Positions 53,844-62,172 of a DNA stretch of 64,000 nt are shown here, piece by piece. Source of the DNA: Profundicola sp048268105. GTDB lineage: Bacteria > Bacteroidota > Bacteroidia > Flavobacteriales > Weeksellaceae. The position numbers and the translations under genes are program-made. The notes under the pieces were generated by a model that was given only the letters and a program-made list of their open reading frames with translations, was not told where the DNA came from and did not search any database. Every line of letters starts with the position of its first letter. The stretch's first letter is position 1. The stretch lies in NCBI GenBank assembly GCA_048268105.1, contig JBLWWH010000002.1, positions 1 to 64,000 of the forward strand, given 5' to 3'.

Positions 53844-55103
53844 TTAAAGCGGTGTATAATCCATGTTTAATGCTTCAGCTTGCTTTTTATAAACACCGTT
53901 CACTAATTTATCGTGAATAGCATCAAATGCATCTAAAGTTTCCTCGATTTCAGCATCTGTGTGTGCTGCTGTAGGAATTAAACGTAATAAAATCATTCCT
54001 TTTGGAATTACAGGATAAACTACGATAGATGTAAAGATTCCGTAGTTTTCACGAAGATCTTTAACCATAATAGTTCCTTCTAATACCTCTCCTGGTAAAA
54101 AAACAGGTGTAACACAAGTGTTGGTATCACCCAAGTTGAATCCTCTATCTTTAAGTCCAGTTTGTAATTTATTTACGTTTTCCCAAAGTTTAGCTTTAAT
54201 CTCTGGACGAGTTCTCAATAACTCAAGACGCTTTAATCCTCCAATCACCATTGGCATAGTAAGAGATTTAGCGAAAATTTGAGAACGCATGTTGTATTTT
54301 AAGAAACGAATATACTCATTGTCAGCAGCTACAAATGCTCCAAAACCAGCCATTGATTTAGCGAAAGTAGAGAAATAAACATCGATTTTATCTTGAACAC
54401 CTTGCGCTTCCCCTGCACCAGCTCCTGTTTCACCTAAAGTTCCAAAACCATGTGCATCGTCTACTAATAAAGTAAAGTCATACTGCTCTTTGAATGCAGC
54501 AATTTCTTTTAATTTACCTTGTTGACCGCGCATTCCAAAAACACCTTCGGTAATAACCAAAACTCCACCACCGTTTTCTTTTGCAATTCTATCGGCACGT
54601 TTCATCATTTTAGCGAAACTCTCTATATCATTGTGTTGAAATGTAAAACGTTTACCCATGTGTAATCTTACACCATCTACAATACAAGCATGGCTATCGA
54701 TATCATATACAATAACATCATCTTTACCTGCCAAAGCGTCGATAATAGACACCATACCTTGGTAGCCGAAGTTTAATAAGTAAGAGTTTTCTTTGCCAAC
54801 AAACTCAGCTAAGTTTTTCTCTAGTTCTTTGTGCTTATCAGTTTCACCCGACATAGCTCTAGCACCCATTGGGTAGAACATACCATACTCCGCAGCTGCT
54901 TCAGCATCAGCTTTCTTAACCTCTGGGTGATTACATAATCCTAAATAGTCATTAGCACTCCAAAAGATAACCTCCTTACCTTGGAATTTCATTCTAGGAC
55001 CGATTGGACCTTCTAATTCTGGGAAAACAAAATAACCTTCACCATAATCAGCGAATTGCCCCAAAGGACCAGGCTGTTGATTAATTCTTTCTTTTATATT
55101 CAT
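53844..55103 (-). CDS. Alpha-oxoamine synthase, likely cysteate acyltransferase of sulfonolipid synthesis
   Basis: A 419-aa PLP enzyme of the KBL/BioF/SPT class: ANDYLGLCNHP at the N-terminus, VDDAHGFGTLG, and the PLP-Lys motif FSTFAKSMAGFGAF. It would condense an amino acid with an acyl thioester and release CO2. In Bacteroidetes close relatives make 3-ketosphinganine from serine or 3-ketocapnine from cysteate. The adjacent SDR gene (5-bp gap) and the cysteine-synthase-like gene behind it favour cysteate and the sulfonolipid capnine. Enzyme class is certain; substrate is inferred. Confidence 0.85.
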   Translation of the reverse strand: MNIKERINQQPGPLGQFADYGEGYFVFPELEGPIGPRMKFQGKEVIFWSANDYLGLCNHPEVKKADAEAAAEYGMFYPMGARAMSGETDKHKELEKNLAEFVGKENSYLLNFGYQGMVSIIDALAGKDDVIVYDIDSHACIVDGVRLHMGKRFTFQHNDIESFAKMMKRADRIAKENGGGVLVITEGVFGMRGQQGKLKEIAAFKEQYDFTLLVDDAHGFGTLGETGAGAGEAQGVQDKIDVYFSTFAKSMAGFGAFVAADNEYIRFLKYNMRSQIFAKSLTMPMVIGGLKRLELLRTRPEIKAKLWENVNKLQTGLKDRGFNLGDTNTCVTPVFLPGEVLEGTIMVKDLRENYGIFTSIVVYPVIPKGMILLRLIPTAAHTDAEIEETLDAFDAIHDKLVNGVYKKQAEALNMDYTPL

Positions 55104-55108
55104 TCTAT

Positions 55109-55954
55109 TTACTTATTTAATTTAGTTAAATCTTTAAAAAATATCTTATCTAAAAGCTTTGGAGGAACTATATACATGGCGAGAATAAACATCCATTTTT
55201 TGGGTGTGATGATATATCTAGATTTTGGGTTGCTGGTAGAATAAGCTTTAAAAATTCTATCCGCTACCACTTTCACATCTAATCCGATATCTTCAATCTG
55301 ATTAACTGCTTCATCTAATTTATCAAAAATTTTCTCATAATCAGTATTCGCATACGGATTTACATTAGTCTTTGCTTTACCCCAAATATCTGTCTTAATT
55401 GGACCGGGCTGAATAATGATTACATCCAATCCATACAACATCATTTCTCTACGCAAAGCATCATAGATAGCTTCTATAGCATGTTTAGACGCAGAGTAAG
55501 GTCCCAGCATGGGTCTTGTCATAACACCTCCGGTAGAACTAATGATGATAACCTTTCCTTTTTTCTTAGCTGTATAATTTGCTCCTAGAAGCGGCAAGGC
55601 TTTTTGCGTTATATATACATTCGAAAAAACATTAATTTCAAACTGTTGACGTAACTCTTCTATCGCCACATGTTGAATAGGGCCATACTTCGCAACCCCA
55701 GCATTATTCACAAGCACATCGAGTCCTTGCACACCCACCACTTGTTCTATTTCTGCAAAAGCTTTATCCACAGCTGGGTGATCGGCAATATCAAAAACTA
55801 ATAGATGAAATTTATCTGCAAATTCTTGTTGCAAAGCTTCTCCGTCTTGTGGCTTTCTAACGCTTCCGAAAACGTAAAAACCTTCTTCTAGAAATTTTTT
55901 GGCGGTTGCCTTTCCGATACCAGATGAAACACCTGTTACTAGCGCATATTTCAT
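55109..55954 (-). CDS. Short-chain dehydrogenase, likely 3-ketocapnine/3-ketosphinganine reductase
   Basis: A 281-aa SDR: cofactor motif TGVSSGIGKA at the N-terminus, NNAGVAKYG, catalytic Ser in ISSTGGV, and YSASKHA (Tyr and Lys of the active site). A hydrophobic C-terminal stretch (WMFILAMYIVPPKLL) may bind the membrane, as in 3-ketosphinganine reductases. It is the first gene of a two-gene operon with the acyltransferase, so it probably reduces that enzyme's keto product with NADPH. Confidence 0.87.
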   Translation of the reverse strand: MKYALVTGVSSGIGKATAKKFLEEGFYVFGSVRKPQDGEALQQEFADKFHLLVFDIADHPAVDKAFAEIEQVVGVQGLDVLVNNAGVAKYGPIQHVAIEELRQQFEINVFSNVYITQKALPLLGANYTAKKKGKVIIISSTGGVMTRPMLGPYSASKHAIEAIYDALRREMMLYGLDVIIIQPGPIKTDIWGKAKTNVNPYANTDYEKIFDKLDEAVNQIEDIGLDVKVVADRIFKAYSTSNPKSRYIITPKKWMFILAMYIVPPKLLDKIFFKDLTKLNK

Positions 55955-55971
55955 GTAAAGCGATTAAAAAA

Positions 55972-55979
55972 CAAAGATA
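55972..55979 (-). promoter_or_regulatory. -7 promoter element of the SDR-acyltransferase operon
   Basis: On the minus strand TATCTTTG matches TAnnTTTG, 17 bp before the SDR ATG. No clear TTTG -33 box. Confidence 0.5.
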
Positions 55980-56018
55980 AGAAAAAAAGTGAGCTATTTT
56001 GTGATGCAGAGCACAAAC

Positions 56019-56056
56019 AAAACATCCCGAAATCAATTTAATTTCGGGATGTTTTT
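56019..56056 (-). terminator. Terminator of the cysteate-synthase-like gene
   Basis: A 15-bp stem AAAACATCCCGAAAT/ATTTCGGGATGTTTT with a short AT loop, just after the stop of the 353-aa gene. Confidence 0.85.
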
Positions 56057-56067
56057 AATTTTTAATT

Positions 56068-57129
56068 TTATTCTGCTTTTATTCGGTGAACAGTTGCTCT
56101 AGACTCTAATCCGTTGAGCTGGCTCTGAACAAAGCCTTGTTCTTGCATCCATTCGTCGCTGAATACTTTGGTGATATATCGTGAACCATGATCTGGGAAA
56201 ACGACTACTACAACTGCATCCTCTGGTAATGATTCTTTGATTTGCTTCACCGCTTGAAAAGCAGCTCCACTGGTATATCCACCCATGATACCTTCTTTCA
56301 AGGCAATTTCCCTCGTAGTATATGCACTCTCTTCGTCTGTAACTTTTACAAACTCGTCGATGATATCAAAATCTGTTGCTTTTGGGACTAAGTTTTTACC
56401 AAGTCCTTCGATTCTATAGGGATAGATTTCGTTTTTATCTAACTCTCTTGTTTCGTGATATTTCTTAAGGATTGACCCATAAGCATCCACACCAATTACT
56501 TTGATATCAGGGTTTTGCTCTTTTAAATATCTAGCAGAGCCTGATACAGTTCCTCCCGTACCACAACATCCAACAAGGTGGGTAATTTTACCTTTGGTTT
56601 GCTCCCAGATTTCAGGACCTGTCGTTAGATAATGGGCATCAATATTTTTTTGATTAAAATATTGATTGATATAAATAGAGTTAGGTGTCTCCTCATGAAT
56701 TCTCCTTGCAACCTCATAATAAGATCTAGGATCATCTGCAGGAACATTCGCTGGACAAACAAACACTTTTGCCCCTAAGGCCTTAAGATAGGCTATTTTC
56801 TCTCCTTTGGTTTTATCGCTAACTGCCAAAATACACTTATAACCTTTGACAATACTTACCATAGCAATTGAAAAACCTGTGTTTCCTGAGGTTGTTTCTA
56901 CGATGGTTGCTCCAGGTTTTAAAAGACCATCTTTTTCAGCCTCTTCTATAATATGTAATGCAATTCTATCTTTAGTGGAATGACCAGGATTCCAACTTTC
57001 TAATTTAGCATAAATATCACCTGGAATATTCTCAGCTATTTTATTTAGTTTTACTAAAGGCGTATTCGCAATTAATTCTAAAATATTATTGTAGCTTTCC
57101 GTATTCACAATTTTAACTTTTCTTAACAA
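56068..57129 (-). CDS. Cysteine-synthase-family PLP enzyme, likely cysteate synthase
   Basis: A 353-aa beta-substituting PLP enzyme. PLP-Lys53 is in NPGHSTKDRIAL (the family usually has SVKDR), with the phosphate loop TTSGNTGFS (about 78-86) and GCCGTGGTVSGSA. Family members make cysteine from O-acetylserine and sulfide or, as cysteate synthase, cysteate from O-phosphoserine and sulfite. The position next to an acyltransferase and a ketoreductase favours cysteate synthase feeding sulfonolipid synthesis. The length, longer than CysK, fits the cystathionine-synthase-like branch. A -7-like TAAATTTG lies at 57134-57141 on the minus strand. Confidence 0.83.
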   Translation of the reverse strand: MLRKVKIVNTESYNNILELIANTPLVKLNKIAENIPGDIYAKLESWNPGHSTKDRIALHIIEEAEKDGLLKPGATIVETTSGNTGFSIAMVSIVKGYKCILAVSDKTKGEKIAYLKALGAKVFVCPANVPADDPRSYYEVARRIHEETPNSIYINQYFNQKNIDAHYLTTGPEIWEQTKGKITHLVGCCGTGGTVSGSARYLKEQNPDIKVIGVDAYGSILKKYHETRELDKNEIYPYRIEGLGKNLVPKATDFDIIDEFVKVTDEESAYTTREIALKEGIMGGYTSGAAFQAVKQIKESLPEDAVVVVVFPDHGSRYITKVFSDEWMQEQGFVQSQLNGLESRATVHRIKAE

Positions 57130-57383
57130 TCAGCAAATTTACAATTATTTATTGAGTTTGTGAGGATTTTTTGGAATTCATCTCGGTCATCCTAAGTTTA
57201 TAAGTCTATATATAATTAGCCGAATTGTACTATTTATGCACAATATAGCAAAGCATATACCATGTTTAAAACATCCTTAACAAAAAGACATATTTGTGCC
57301 TTTTATTTCTATACAAAGGGGTTTTAATGCTTATATATTAAGATTCTTATATAAAAAAGAGCAATCATTCTGAAATTTTGAAT

Positions 57384-58541
57384 TTATTCCGAATAATTAT
57401 CGAATAAGTGCTTTATGATATTTTTCATATCCTTATTTAACTCAATTTTTCGTCTGCTCATCATTCTTTCGGCAACCTCATAAGCTGCTTCAAGTCTAAA
57501 TTTGCCATCTTCATTTCCTCCGCCCCAACTAAACATCTCTACGCGATTAGGTGGAAATCCAGCTCTAAAAACATTAGCAAATGGTCCGACTACTGTTCCT
57601 GTGTTGAACTGTGTGTTAATAGCTGACTTAGCATGATCACCCATAATTAAACCACAGAATTGCAGGCCCGTTTTCTCGTATTTATCTTCAGCATAATTCC
57701 AAAGTTTTACTTCACCATAGTTATTTTTAAGATTAGAATTATTGGTATCCGCTCCTAAATTACACCACTCTCCGATTACACTATTACCTAAGAAACCATC
57801 ATGACCTTTGTTTGAATATCCGGTTAGGATTGAATTATTAACTTCTCCTCCTACTTTACAGTGCGGTCCAATGGTAGTAGCTCCATAGATTTTAGTTCCT
57901 AGATTTAATTTTGCATGTTCACATAAAGCCAATCCACCACGTACCATACTTCCTTCACAAATTTCAGCATCTTTACCTATATAAATAGGTCCATCAGTTG
58001 CGTTTAATATTGCATATTCTACTTTTGCACCTTCTTCTAAGAAAATATTTTCCTCATGAATAACACCATTGGTTTCATAGATGGGCTGAGAGATTCTATT
58101 TTTTGTCAATAACTCAAAGTCAAAAGCAAGCACTTTATCGTTGTAAGAAAACAAGTCATAAGGTCGCTGGATGTGAATCAACTCAGCATCCCAGGATTGT
58201 GTTTCCCAATTTTTAGCCTCAAAGTCTTCGTTGGAACCTTTAAATGCAAGAATAGCTCCTTTATATTCAATGGCTTTTCCTTGTTTAAGGTTTAATAAAG
58301 TGTCAAAAAGTTCTGCCGTTGGAAGATAAGTTGGGTTAAGGAATAAATTAGTTTCCTCTTCTTTCATAGGAAATGCCTCTGCTAAATAGGGCAATGTTTT
58401 GTAAGAAATCTTTTTACCCAAGAATTTCTCCCATCTATCCTTAAAGCTTAGAATACCCATGCGCAGTTCTCCACATGGCTTTAAAAAAGTAAGTGGAAGT
58501 AGCTGTTCTTGTTCTTTTTCACAAAATAGTATGACATTCAT
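57384..58541 (-). CDS. GlmU-like sugar-nucleotide transferase with left-handed beta helix
   Basis: A 385-aa protein of the alternative bacterial GlmU group. The N-terminal part (LPLTFLKPCGELRMGILSFK) is a reduced nucleotidyltransferase fold, and the C-terminal part (about 180-340) has hexapeptide repeats (IYIGKDAEICEGSMVRGG, GTKIYGATTIGPHCKVGG). The segment SNLKNNYGEVKLW is the acetyltransferase active region of GlmU. It probably supplies UDP-GlcNAc for peptidoglycan and envelope glycans. Confidence 0.85.
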   Translation of the reverse strand: MNVILFCEKEQEQLLPLTFLKPCGELRMGILSFKDRWEKFLGKKISYKTLPYLAEAFPMKEEETNLFLNPTYLPTAELFDTLLNLKQGKAIEYKGAILAFKGSNEDFEAKNWETQSWDAELIHIQRPYDLFSYNDKVLAFDFELLTKNRISQPIYETNGVIHEENIFLEEGAKVEYAILNATDGPIYIGKDAEICEGSMVRGGLALCEHAKLNLGTKIYGATTIGPHCKVGGEVNNSILTGYSNKGHDGFLGNSVIGEWCNLGADTNNSNLKNNYGEVKLWNYAEDKYEKTGLQFCGLIMGDHAKSAINTQFNTGTVVGPFANVFRAGFPPNRVEMFSWGGGNEDGKFRLEAAYEVAERMMSRRKIELNKDMKNIIKHLFDNYSE

Positions 58542-58584
58542 AAAGCGGTTGTTTATTATTATTACGCAAAATACTAAAATAAAA

Positions 58585-58607
58585 AAGCCCCGACATAATC
58601 GGGACTT
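58585..58607 (-). terminator. Terminator of rpmE2
   Basis: AAGCCCCGA/TCGGGACTT stem with a short loop and an A run on the left, which is a T run for the minus-strand L31 gene. Confidence 0.75.
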
Positions 58608-58634
58608 AAAAAATATACTATTATGAAAATGCTT

Positions 58635-58886
58635 TTATTTCTTGAATTTTTTGTATTTATTCATGAATTTATCAACACGTCCAGCAGTATCAATTAATTT
58701 CTGCTTACCTGTATAGAAAGGATGTGACGTAGATGAAATCTCCATTTTTACTAATGGATACTCAACACCATCGATTTCGATAGTTTCTTTCGTTTCAGCT
58801 GTAGATCTTGTAATGAAAGTCTCCTCATTACTCATGTCTCTGAACGCTACTAGTCTATAATTGCTTGGATGAATATCTTTTCTCAT
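58635..58886 (-). CDS. rpmE2: 50S ribosomal protein L31, type B
   Basis: An 83-aa L31 with the type B features: MRKDIHPSNYRLVAFRDMSN, ISSTSHPFYTGKQK and a basic end, without the zinc-binding CxxC of type A. It is a peripheral 50S protein. Its promoter is the best in the window (58913-58942). Confidence 0.95.
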   Translation of the reverse strand: MRKDIHPSNYRLVAFRDMSNEETFITRSTAETKETIEIDGVEYPLVKMEISSTSHPFYTGKQKLIDTAGRVDKFMNKYKKFKK

Positions 58887-58912
58887 GACCTTTTATTCTT
58901 ATTTCGGGCTGC

Positions 58913-58942
58913 AAATATAAGTATAATTTCTAATCCTACAAA
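58913..58942 (-). promoter_or_regulatory. Bacteroidetes promoter of rpmE2
   Basis: On the minus strand TTTG (58939-58942) and TATATTTG (58913-58920) are separated by 18 bp, close to the TTTG-N19-TAnnTTTG consensus of the primary sigma factor, 26 bp before the ATG. Confidence 0.75.
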
Positions 58943-58956
58943 TCTTAAAATTAATT

Positions 58957-58964
58957 TATCTTTG
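58957..58964 (+). promoter_or_regulatory. -7 promoter element of the beta-helix lipoprotein gene
   Basis: TATCTTTG matches TAnnTTTG, 16 bp before the ATG at 58981. It is divergent from the rpmE2 promoter. Confidence 0.5.
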
Positions 58965-58980
58965 TAAAAACGAATAATTT

Positions 58981-60393
58981 ATGCCCAAATTTGGTTATAC
59001 AAACCCTTTAGTATTTTTAATTACGATTTTAATATTAACTTCTGCTATGTCTTGTCGCAAAGACTTAGACTTCGAAAGCAATCCAAATATTGCCTTACAA
59101 TTCAGCAAAGATACAATCTTTTTAGATACTATTTTCACTCAATCTAATTCTGAAACTTATTTATTAAAGGTATATAACCCGTCTAATGATGACATTTCAC
59201 TTTCTAACATATACTTGAATCAGCGTGAAAATTCAAATTTTAGAATTAATGTAGATGGAGTTCCTGGATTTGAGTTTTCCGAAGTTCCACTACGAGCTAA
59301 AGACAGCTTAATGGTTTTTGTTGAAGTTGCTATGCAACAAACCAACGATATGATGATTGAGGAAGATGAATTGGTTTTCTCTGATAGTCAACAACAAGTT
59401 AAATTATTGGCGATGATAGAGGACGCTATCTACCACTACCCTAACGAAGGCGAAGATTTTATTCAAATTAATCAAGACACCGAGTGGAATAACAATAAAT
59501 CACATGTAGTCTACGGAACATTAAAAGTGGATAATGCAGCATTACATATTGCCGCAGGTGCAAAATTATATTTCCATACCAATAGCGGAATGTTGGTTGA
59601 AAATGGGGGAAGTTTAAATCTTAACGGAACAATTGATAATCCTGTTTTGATGAGAGGAAACCGTCACGATGCTCGTTATGATAGTCTTCCAAAACAATGG
59701 AATGAGGTTAAATTAAAAAATGCGAACTTAAATGCGAATTACGCCATCATTAAAGGAGGTAAAAATGGATTCAGTTTAGAAAATTCTTCTGCTAATATTG
59801 AAAACACTCAAATTTATAATATGTCTTCGAGCGGGATTTTTGCTAAGAATGCAAATATTATAGGAAAAAACGTTGTGATTGCAGATGCTGGAGATGCTAG
59901 TCTTAACATTGAAAAAGGCGGAAATTATGAGTTTTATTATTCAACTTTTGCTAATGTCTGGAAAACGGGATTGGTTGGTATTAATGGACCTAATGTTCCT
60001 GCATATTTAAGTAACTACACCGAAGATGAAAACGGGAATGAAAGCTATGCAGCTTTAAATGCATTCTTTGGAAATTGTATTTTCTATGGCCGTTATCCTA
60101 ATGGTGTTTATTTAGATGAGAAAGAAGATGCTGAATTTAATTCAAGTTTTGATCGTTGCTTTATTAAAAATGAAAACACAGATGACATCGATTATACGAC
60201 TCATCCAAGTTTCATTAATCCATTGACCGGAGATCCTATGTTTGTGGCGAGTATTTTTAGTCAACAAGATTTAAGACTTCAAGAAGAGTCTCCTGCTAAA
60301 AATGTTGGAAATAGCGCTTTCAATAGTCAAGCACCTAAAGATATCAAGGGAGTTTTAAGGGGGCAGAACCCGAATATTGGAGCCTACGAATAG
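58981..60393 (+). CDS. Surface or periplasmic lipoprotein with right-handed beta helix
   Basis: A lipobox (LTSAMSCRKD, Cys at about 25) begins a 470-aa protein. An N-terminal beta-sandwich (about 40-145, DTIFLDTIFTQSNSETYLLK) is followed by parallel beta-helix coils (about 170-330; GAKLYFHTNSGMLVENGGSL, NYAIIKGGKNGFSLENSSAN) and the ending GQNPNIGAYE often seen after right-handed beta helices. The fold suggests polysaccharide binding or a structural role; no catalytic residues recognised. Confidence 0.85.
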   Translation: MPKFGYTNPLVFLITILILTSAMSCRKDLDFESNPNIALQFSKDTIFLDTIFTQSNSETYLLKVYNPSNDDISLSNIYLNQRENSNFRINVDGVPGFEFSEVPLRAKDSLMVFVEVAMQQTNDMMIEEDELVFSDSQQQVKLLAMIEDAIYHYPNEGEDFIQINQDTEWNNNKSHVVYGTLKVDNAALHIAAGAKLYFHTNSGMLVENGGSLNLNGTIDNPVLMRGNRHDARYDSLPKQWNEVKLKNANLNANYAIIKGGKNGFSLENSSANIENTQIYNMSSSGIFAKNANIIGKNVVIADAGDASLNIEKGGNYEFYYSTFANVWKTGLVGINGPNVPAYLSNYTEDENGNESYAALNAFFGNCIFYGRYPNGVYLDEKEDAEFNSSFDRCFIKNENTDDIDYTTHPSFINPLTGDPMFVASIFSQQDLRLQEESPAKNVGNSAFNSQAPKDIKGVLRGQNPNIGAYE

Positions 60394-60472
60394 GAGTTTC
60401 GGTTCTCAGTTCTCAGATCTCGGTTCGCAGTTAACTGTTCGCAGTTTTCTGTTCGCTACTATCTCATTATAG
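60394..60472. repeat. Short imperfect repeats after the beta-helix gene
   Basis: Words GTTCTCAG and GTTCGCAGTT recur (GGTTCTCAGTTCTCAG, then GGTTCGCAGTTAACTGTTCG) within about 60 bp. No stem with T run of terminator quality stands out. Possibly slippage-prone filler. Confidence 0.45.
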
Positions 60473-60706
60473 TTAATTGTGCTCAGGTTTATTTATTCCG
60501 TGGAAGTGAATAAGGAATTTCAAATACTCAAAGACATATAATATTGTCATCACGATGTACATAACTAAAACAAAAACCACATCCGGCATAAAAGGTTTTA
60601 TTTCAGAAAAAACTAATAGCATTCGAAATGCAATGAACAATAGAATTAAAATGAAAGCTTGAATAAAACTTTTTTCTAATGATGTTTCGAAGGCCCCTGT
60701 CAACAA
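60473..60706 (-). CDS. Small two-helix membrane protein
   Basis: A 77-aa frame from TTG at 60706 with two hydrophobic helices (about 14-31 and 41-58) and a polar end. There is no ATG. The TTG overlaps the stop region of the upstream 57-aa ORF (TTG TTGA), which suggests translational coupling, or that the two are parts of one broken gene. Function unknown. Confidence 0.5.
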   Translation of the reverse strand: MLTGAFETSLEKSFIQAFILILLFIAFRMLLVFSEIKPFMPDVVFVLVMYIVMTILYVFEYLKFLIHFHGINKPEHN

Positions 60707-60873
60707 TTCCAGTTTTTAAGACGATTGGTGATTTTATACTGACCGCTTTCTAAGTCTTTTTCAAGATATATATAAAGCTGATAATTTAATTTCACCTCAA
60801 GCGTATAATCGTTTAGCTCTAAGTATGAATACTTATTTATCCTTAAAAAATCTTTTACCCTATCCATATTCAT
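60700..60873 (-). CDS. 57-aa ORF upstream of the small membrane protein
   Basis: Minus-strand ATG at 60873 opens 57 codons (MDRVKDFLRINKYSYLELND, QLYIYLEKDLESGQYKITNR, ending KNWNC) to TGA at 60700-60702, overlapping the next frame. The amino-acid pattern looks coding and soluble. No family recognised. It may be a tiny partner of the membrane protein. Confidence 0.45.
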   Translation of the reverse strand: MNMDRVKDFLRINKYSYLELNDYTLEVKLNYQLYIYLEKDLESGQYKITNRLKNWNC

Positions 60874-61059
60874 TAAACCTACTTCTTTACTAAAATTTTC
60901 AAATTATTAAACATAAAGACTATAATTGAATCTTTAAATCTCAAAATTTAAAATTAAATATATTTTTCCGACGAAGTAGCAAATTTGTTCAAGGCTTCAA
61001 CATTATAAAAAAATGATAATCATTAAGCATTTATATTCTAGATGAAATACTAAATGAAA

Positions 61060-61110
61060 AAAACAGCTAGAAAAGAGGCAGAATTATCTCTTCTCCTTTC
61101 TAGCTGTTTT
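61060..61110. terminator. Bidirectional terminator
   Basis: AAAACAGCTAGAAA (61060-61073) pairs with TTTCTAGCTGTTTT (61097-61110), with an inner AGAG/CTCT pairing. It lies 22 bp after the rluD stop. Confidence 0.8.
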
Positions 61111-61131
61111 AATTAAATTTTTATGGATGTA

Positions 61132-62172
61132 CTATTCGCGAGTGGCACTTGCATATACACGCCATTTCTCTAAAAGCGCAGTAATATCGTCTGGTATTGC
61201 ACTTTCAAAATGCATCTTTTCTCCTGTCGTCGGATGAGTGAAGCCTAAAGTTTTAGCATGCAAAGCCTGTCTTGGACATATTGCAAAGCAGTTATCTACG
61301 AATTGTTTATATTTTGTGAAAGAAGTACCTTTTAGAATCTTATCGCCTCCGTAGCGATCATCATTAAATAAAGTATGACCAATGTGCTTCATATGCACAC
61401 GGATTTGGTGAGTTCTTCCCGTTTCTAATTTACACTCCACTAAGCTAACATAGCCCAACCTTTCTATAACTTTGTAATGCGTCACAGCATGTTTACCTTG
61501 ACTCCCATCCGGAAAAACAGCCATTTGTAGACGATTACTCACATGTCTTCCTATATTTCCTTCAACTCTTCCTTGATCCTTTTCTACATCACCCCAAACT
61601 ACAGCATGATATCGTCTATCGGTGCTACGATCATAGAATTGTTTTGCCAAATGATTCATAGCAAATTCAGTTTTCGCAACTACTAATAGTCCGCTCGTGT
61701 CTTTATCTATTCTATGCACTAGACCTGGACGGTCTAAATCTGCGTTAAGGTTGGGTAGATTATCAAAATGAAATTTTAAAGCATTTACTAAGGTTCCTGT
61801 ATGATTTCCATGACCAGGATGCACAACCATACCTGCAGGTTTGTTCACAACCAACACTTGATCGTCTTCATAGACAATATCCAAAGGAATATCTTGGGCT
61901 ATTAAATTCGATTCTCTTGGTGGAAAGGATAAAACTATCTTCACTTCATCGTTAGGCCTAATCTTATGATTGGACTTAACCTTATCACCATTTACAAGAA
62001 TGTTTCCAGCTTCGGCTGCTTTTTGAATTTTACTTCGCGAGGCAGATTCTATTAGATTAGATAAAAACTTATCTACTCTTAAGGGTTTTTGACCCTTGTT
62101 TGCTGTGAAACTATAATGTTCGTATAACTCCTCTTCTTCGTTTTCTTCTGGTGATTCTTGTTGGTTTCTCAT
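61132..62172 (-). CDS. rluD: RluD-family 23S rRNA pseudouridine synthase
   Basis: A 346-aa enzyme with an N-terminal S4 RNA-binding domain (about 28-90; RVDKFLSNLIESASRSKIQK) and the RluA/RluD catalytic domain. The catalytic Asp is in VHRIDKDTSGLLVVAK. RLETGRTHQIR-like sequence appears as LETGRTHQIRVHM. It isomerises uridines in helix 69 of 23S rRNA. It overlaps the PASTA gene by one base, and the pair is conserved next to ddl in Bacteroidetes. Confidence 0.92.
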   Translation of the reverse strand: MRNQQESPEENEEEELYEHYSFTANKGQKPLRVDKFLSNLIESASRSKIQKAAEAGNILVNGDKVKSNHKIRPNDEVKIVLSFPPRESNLIAQDIPLDIVYEDDQVLVVNKPAGMVVHPGHGNHTGTLVNALKFHFDNLPNLNADLDRPGLVHRIDKDTSGLLVVAKTEFAMNHLAKQFYDRSTDRRYHAVVWGDVEKDQGRVEGNIGRHVSNRLQMAVFPDGSQGKHAVTHYKVIERLGYVSLVECKLETGRTHQIRVHMKHIGHTLFNDDRYGGDKILKGTSFTKYKQFVDNCFAICPRQALHAKTLGFTHPTTGEKMHFESAIPDDITALLEKWRVYASATRE

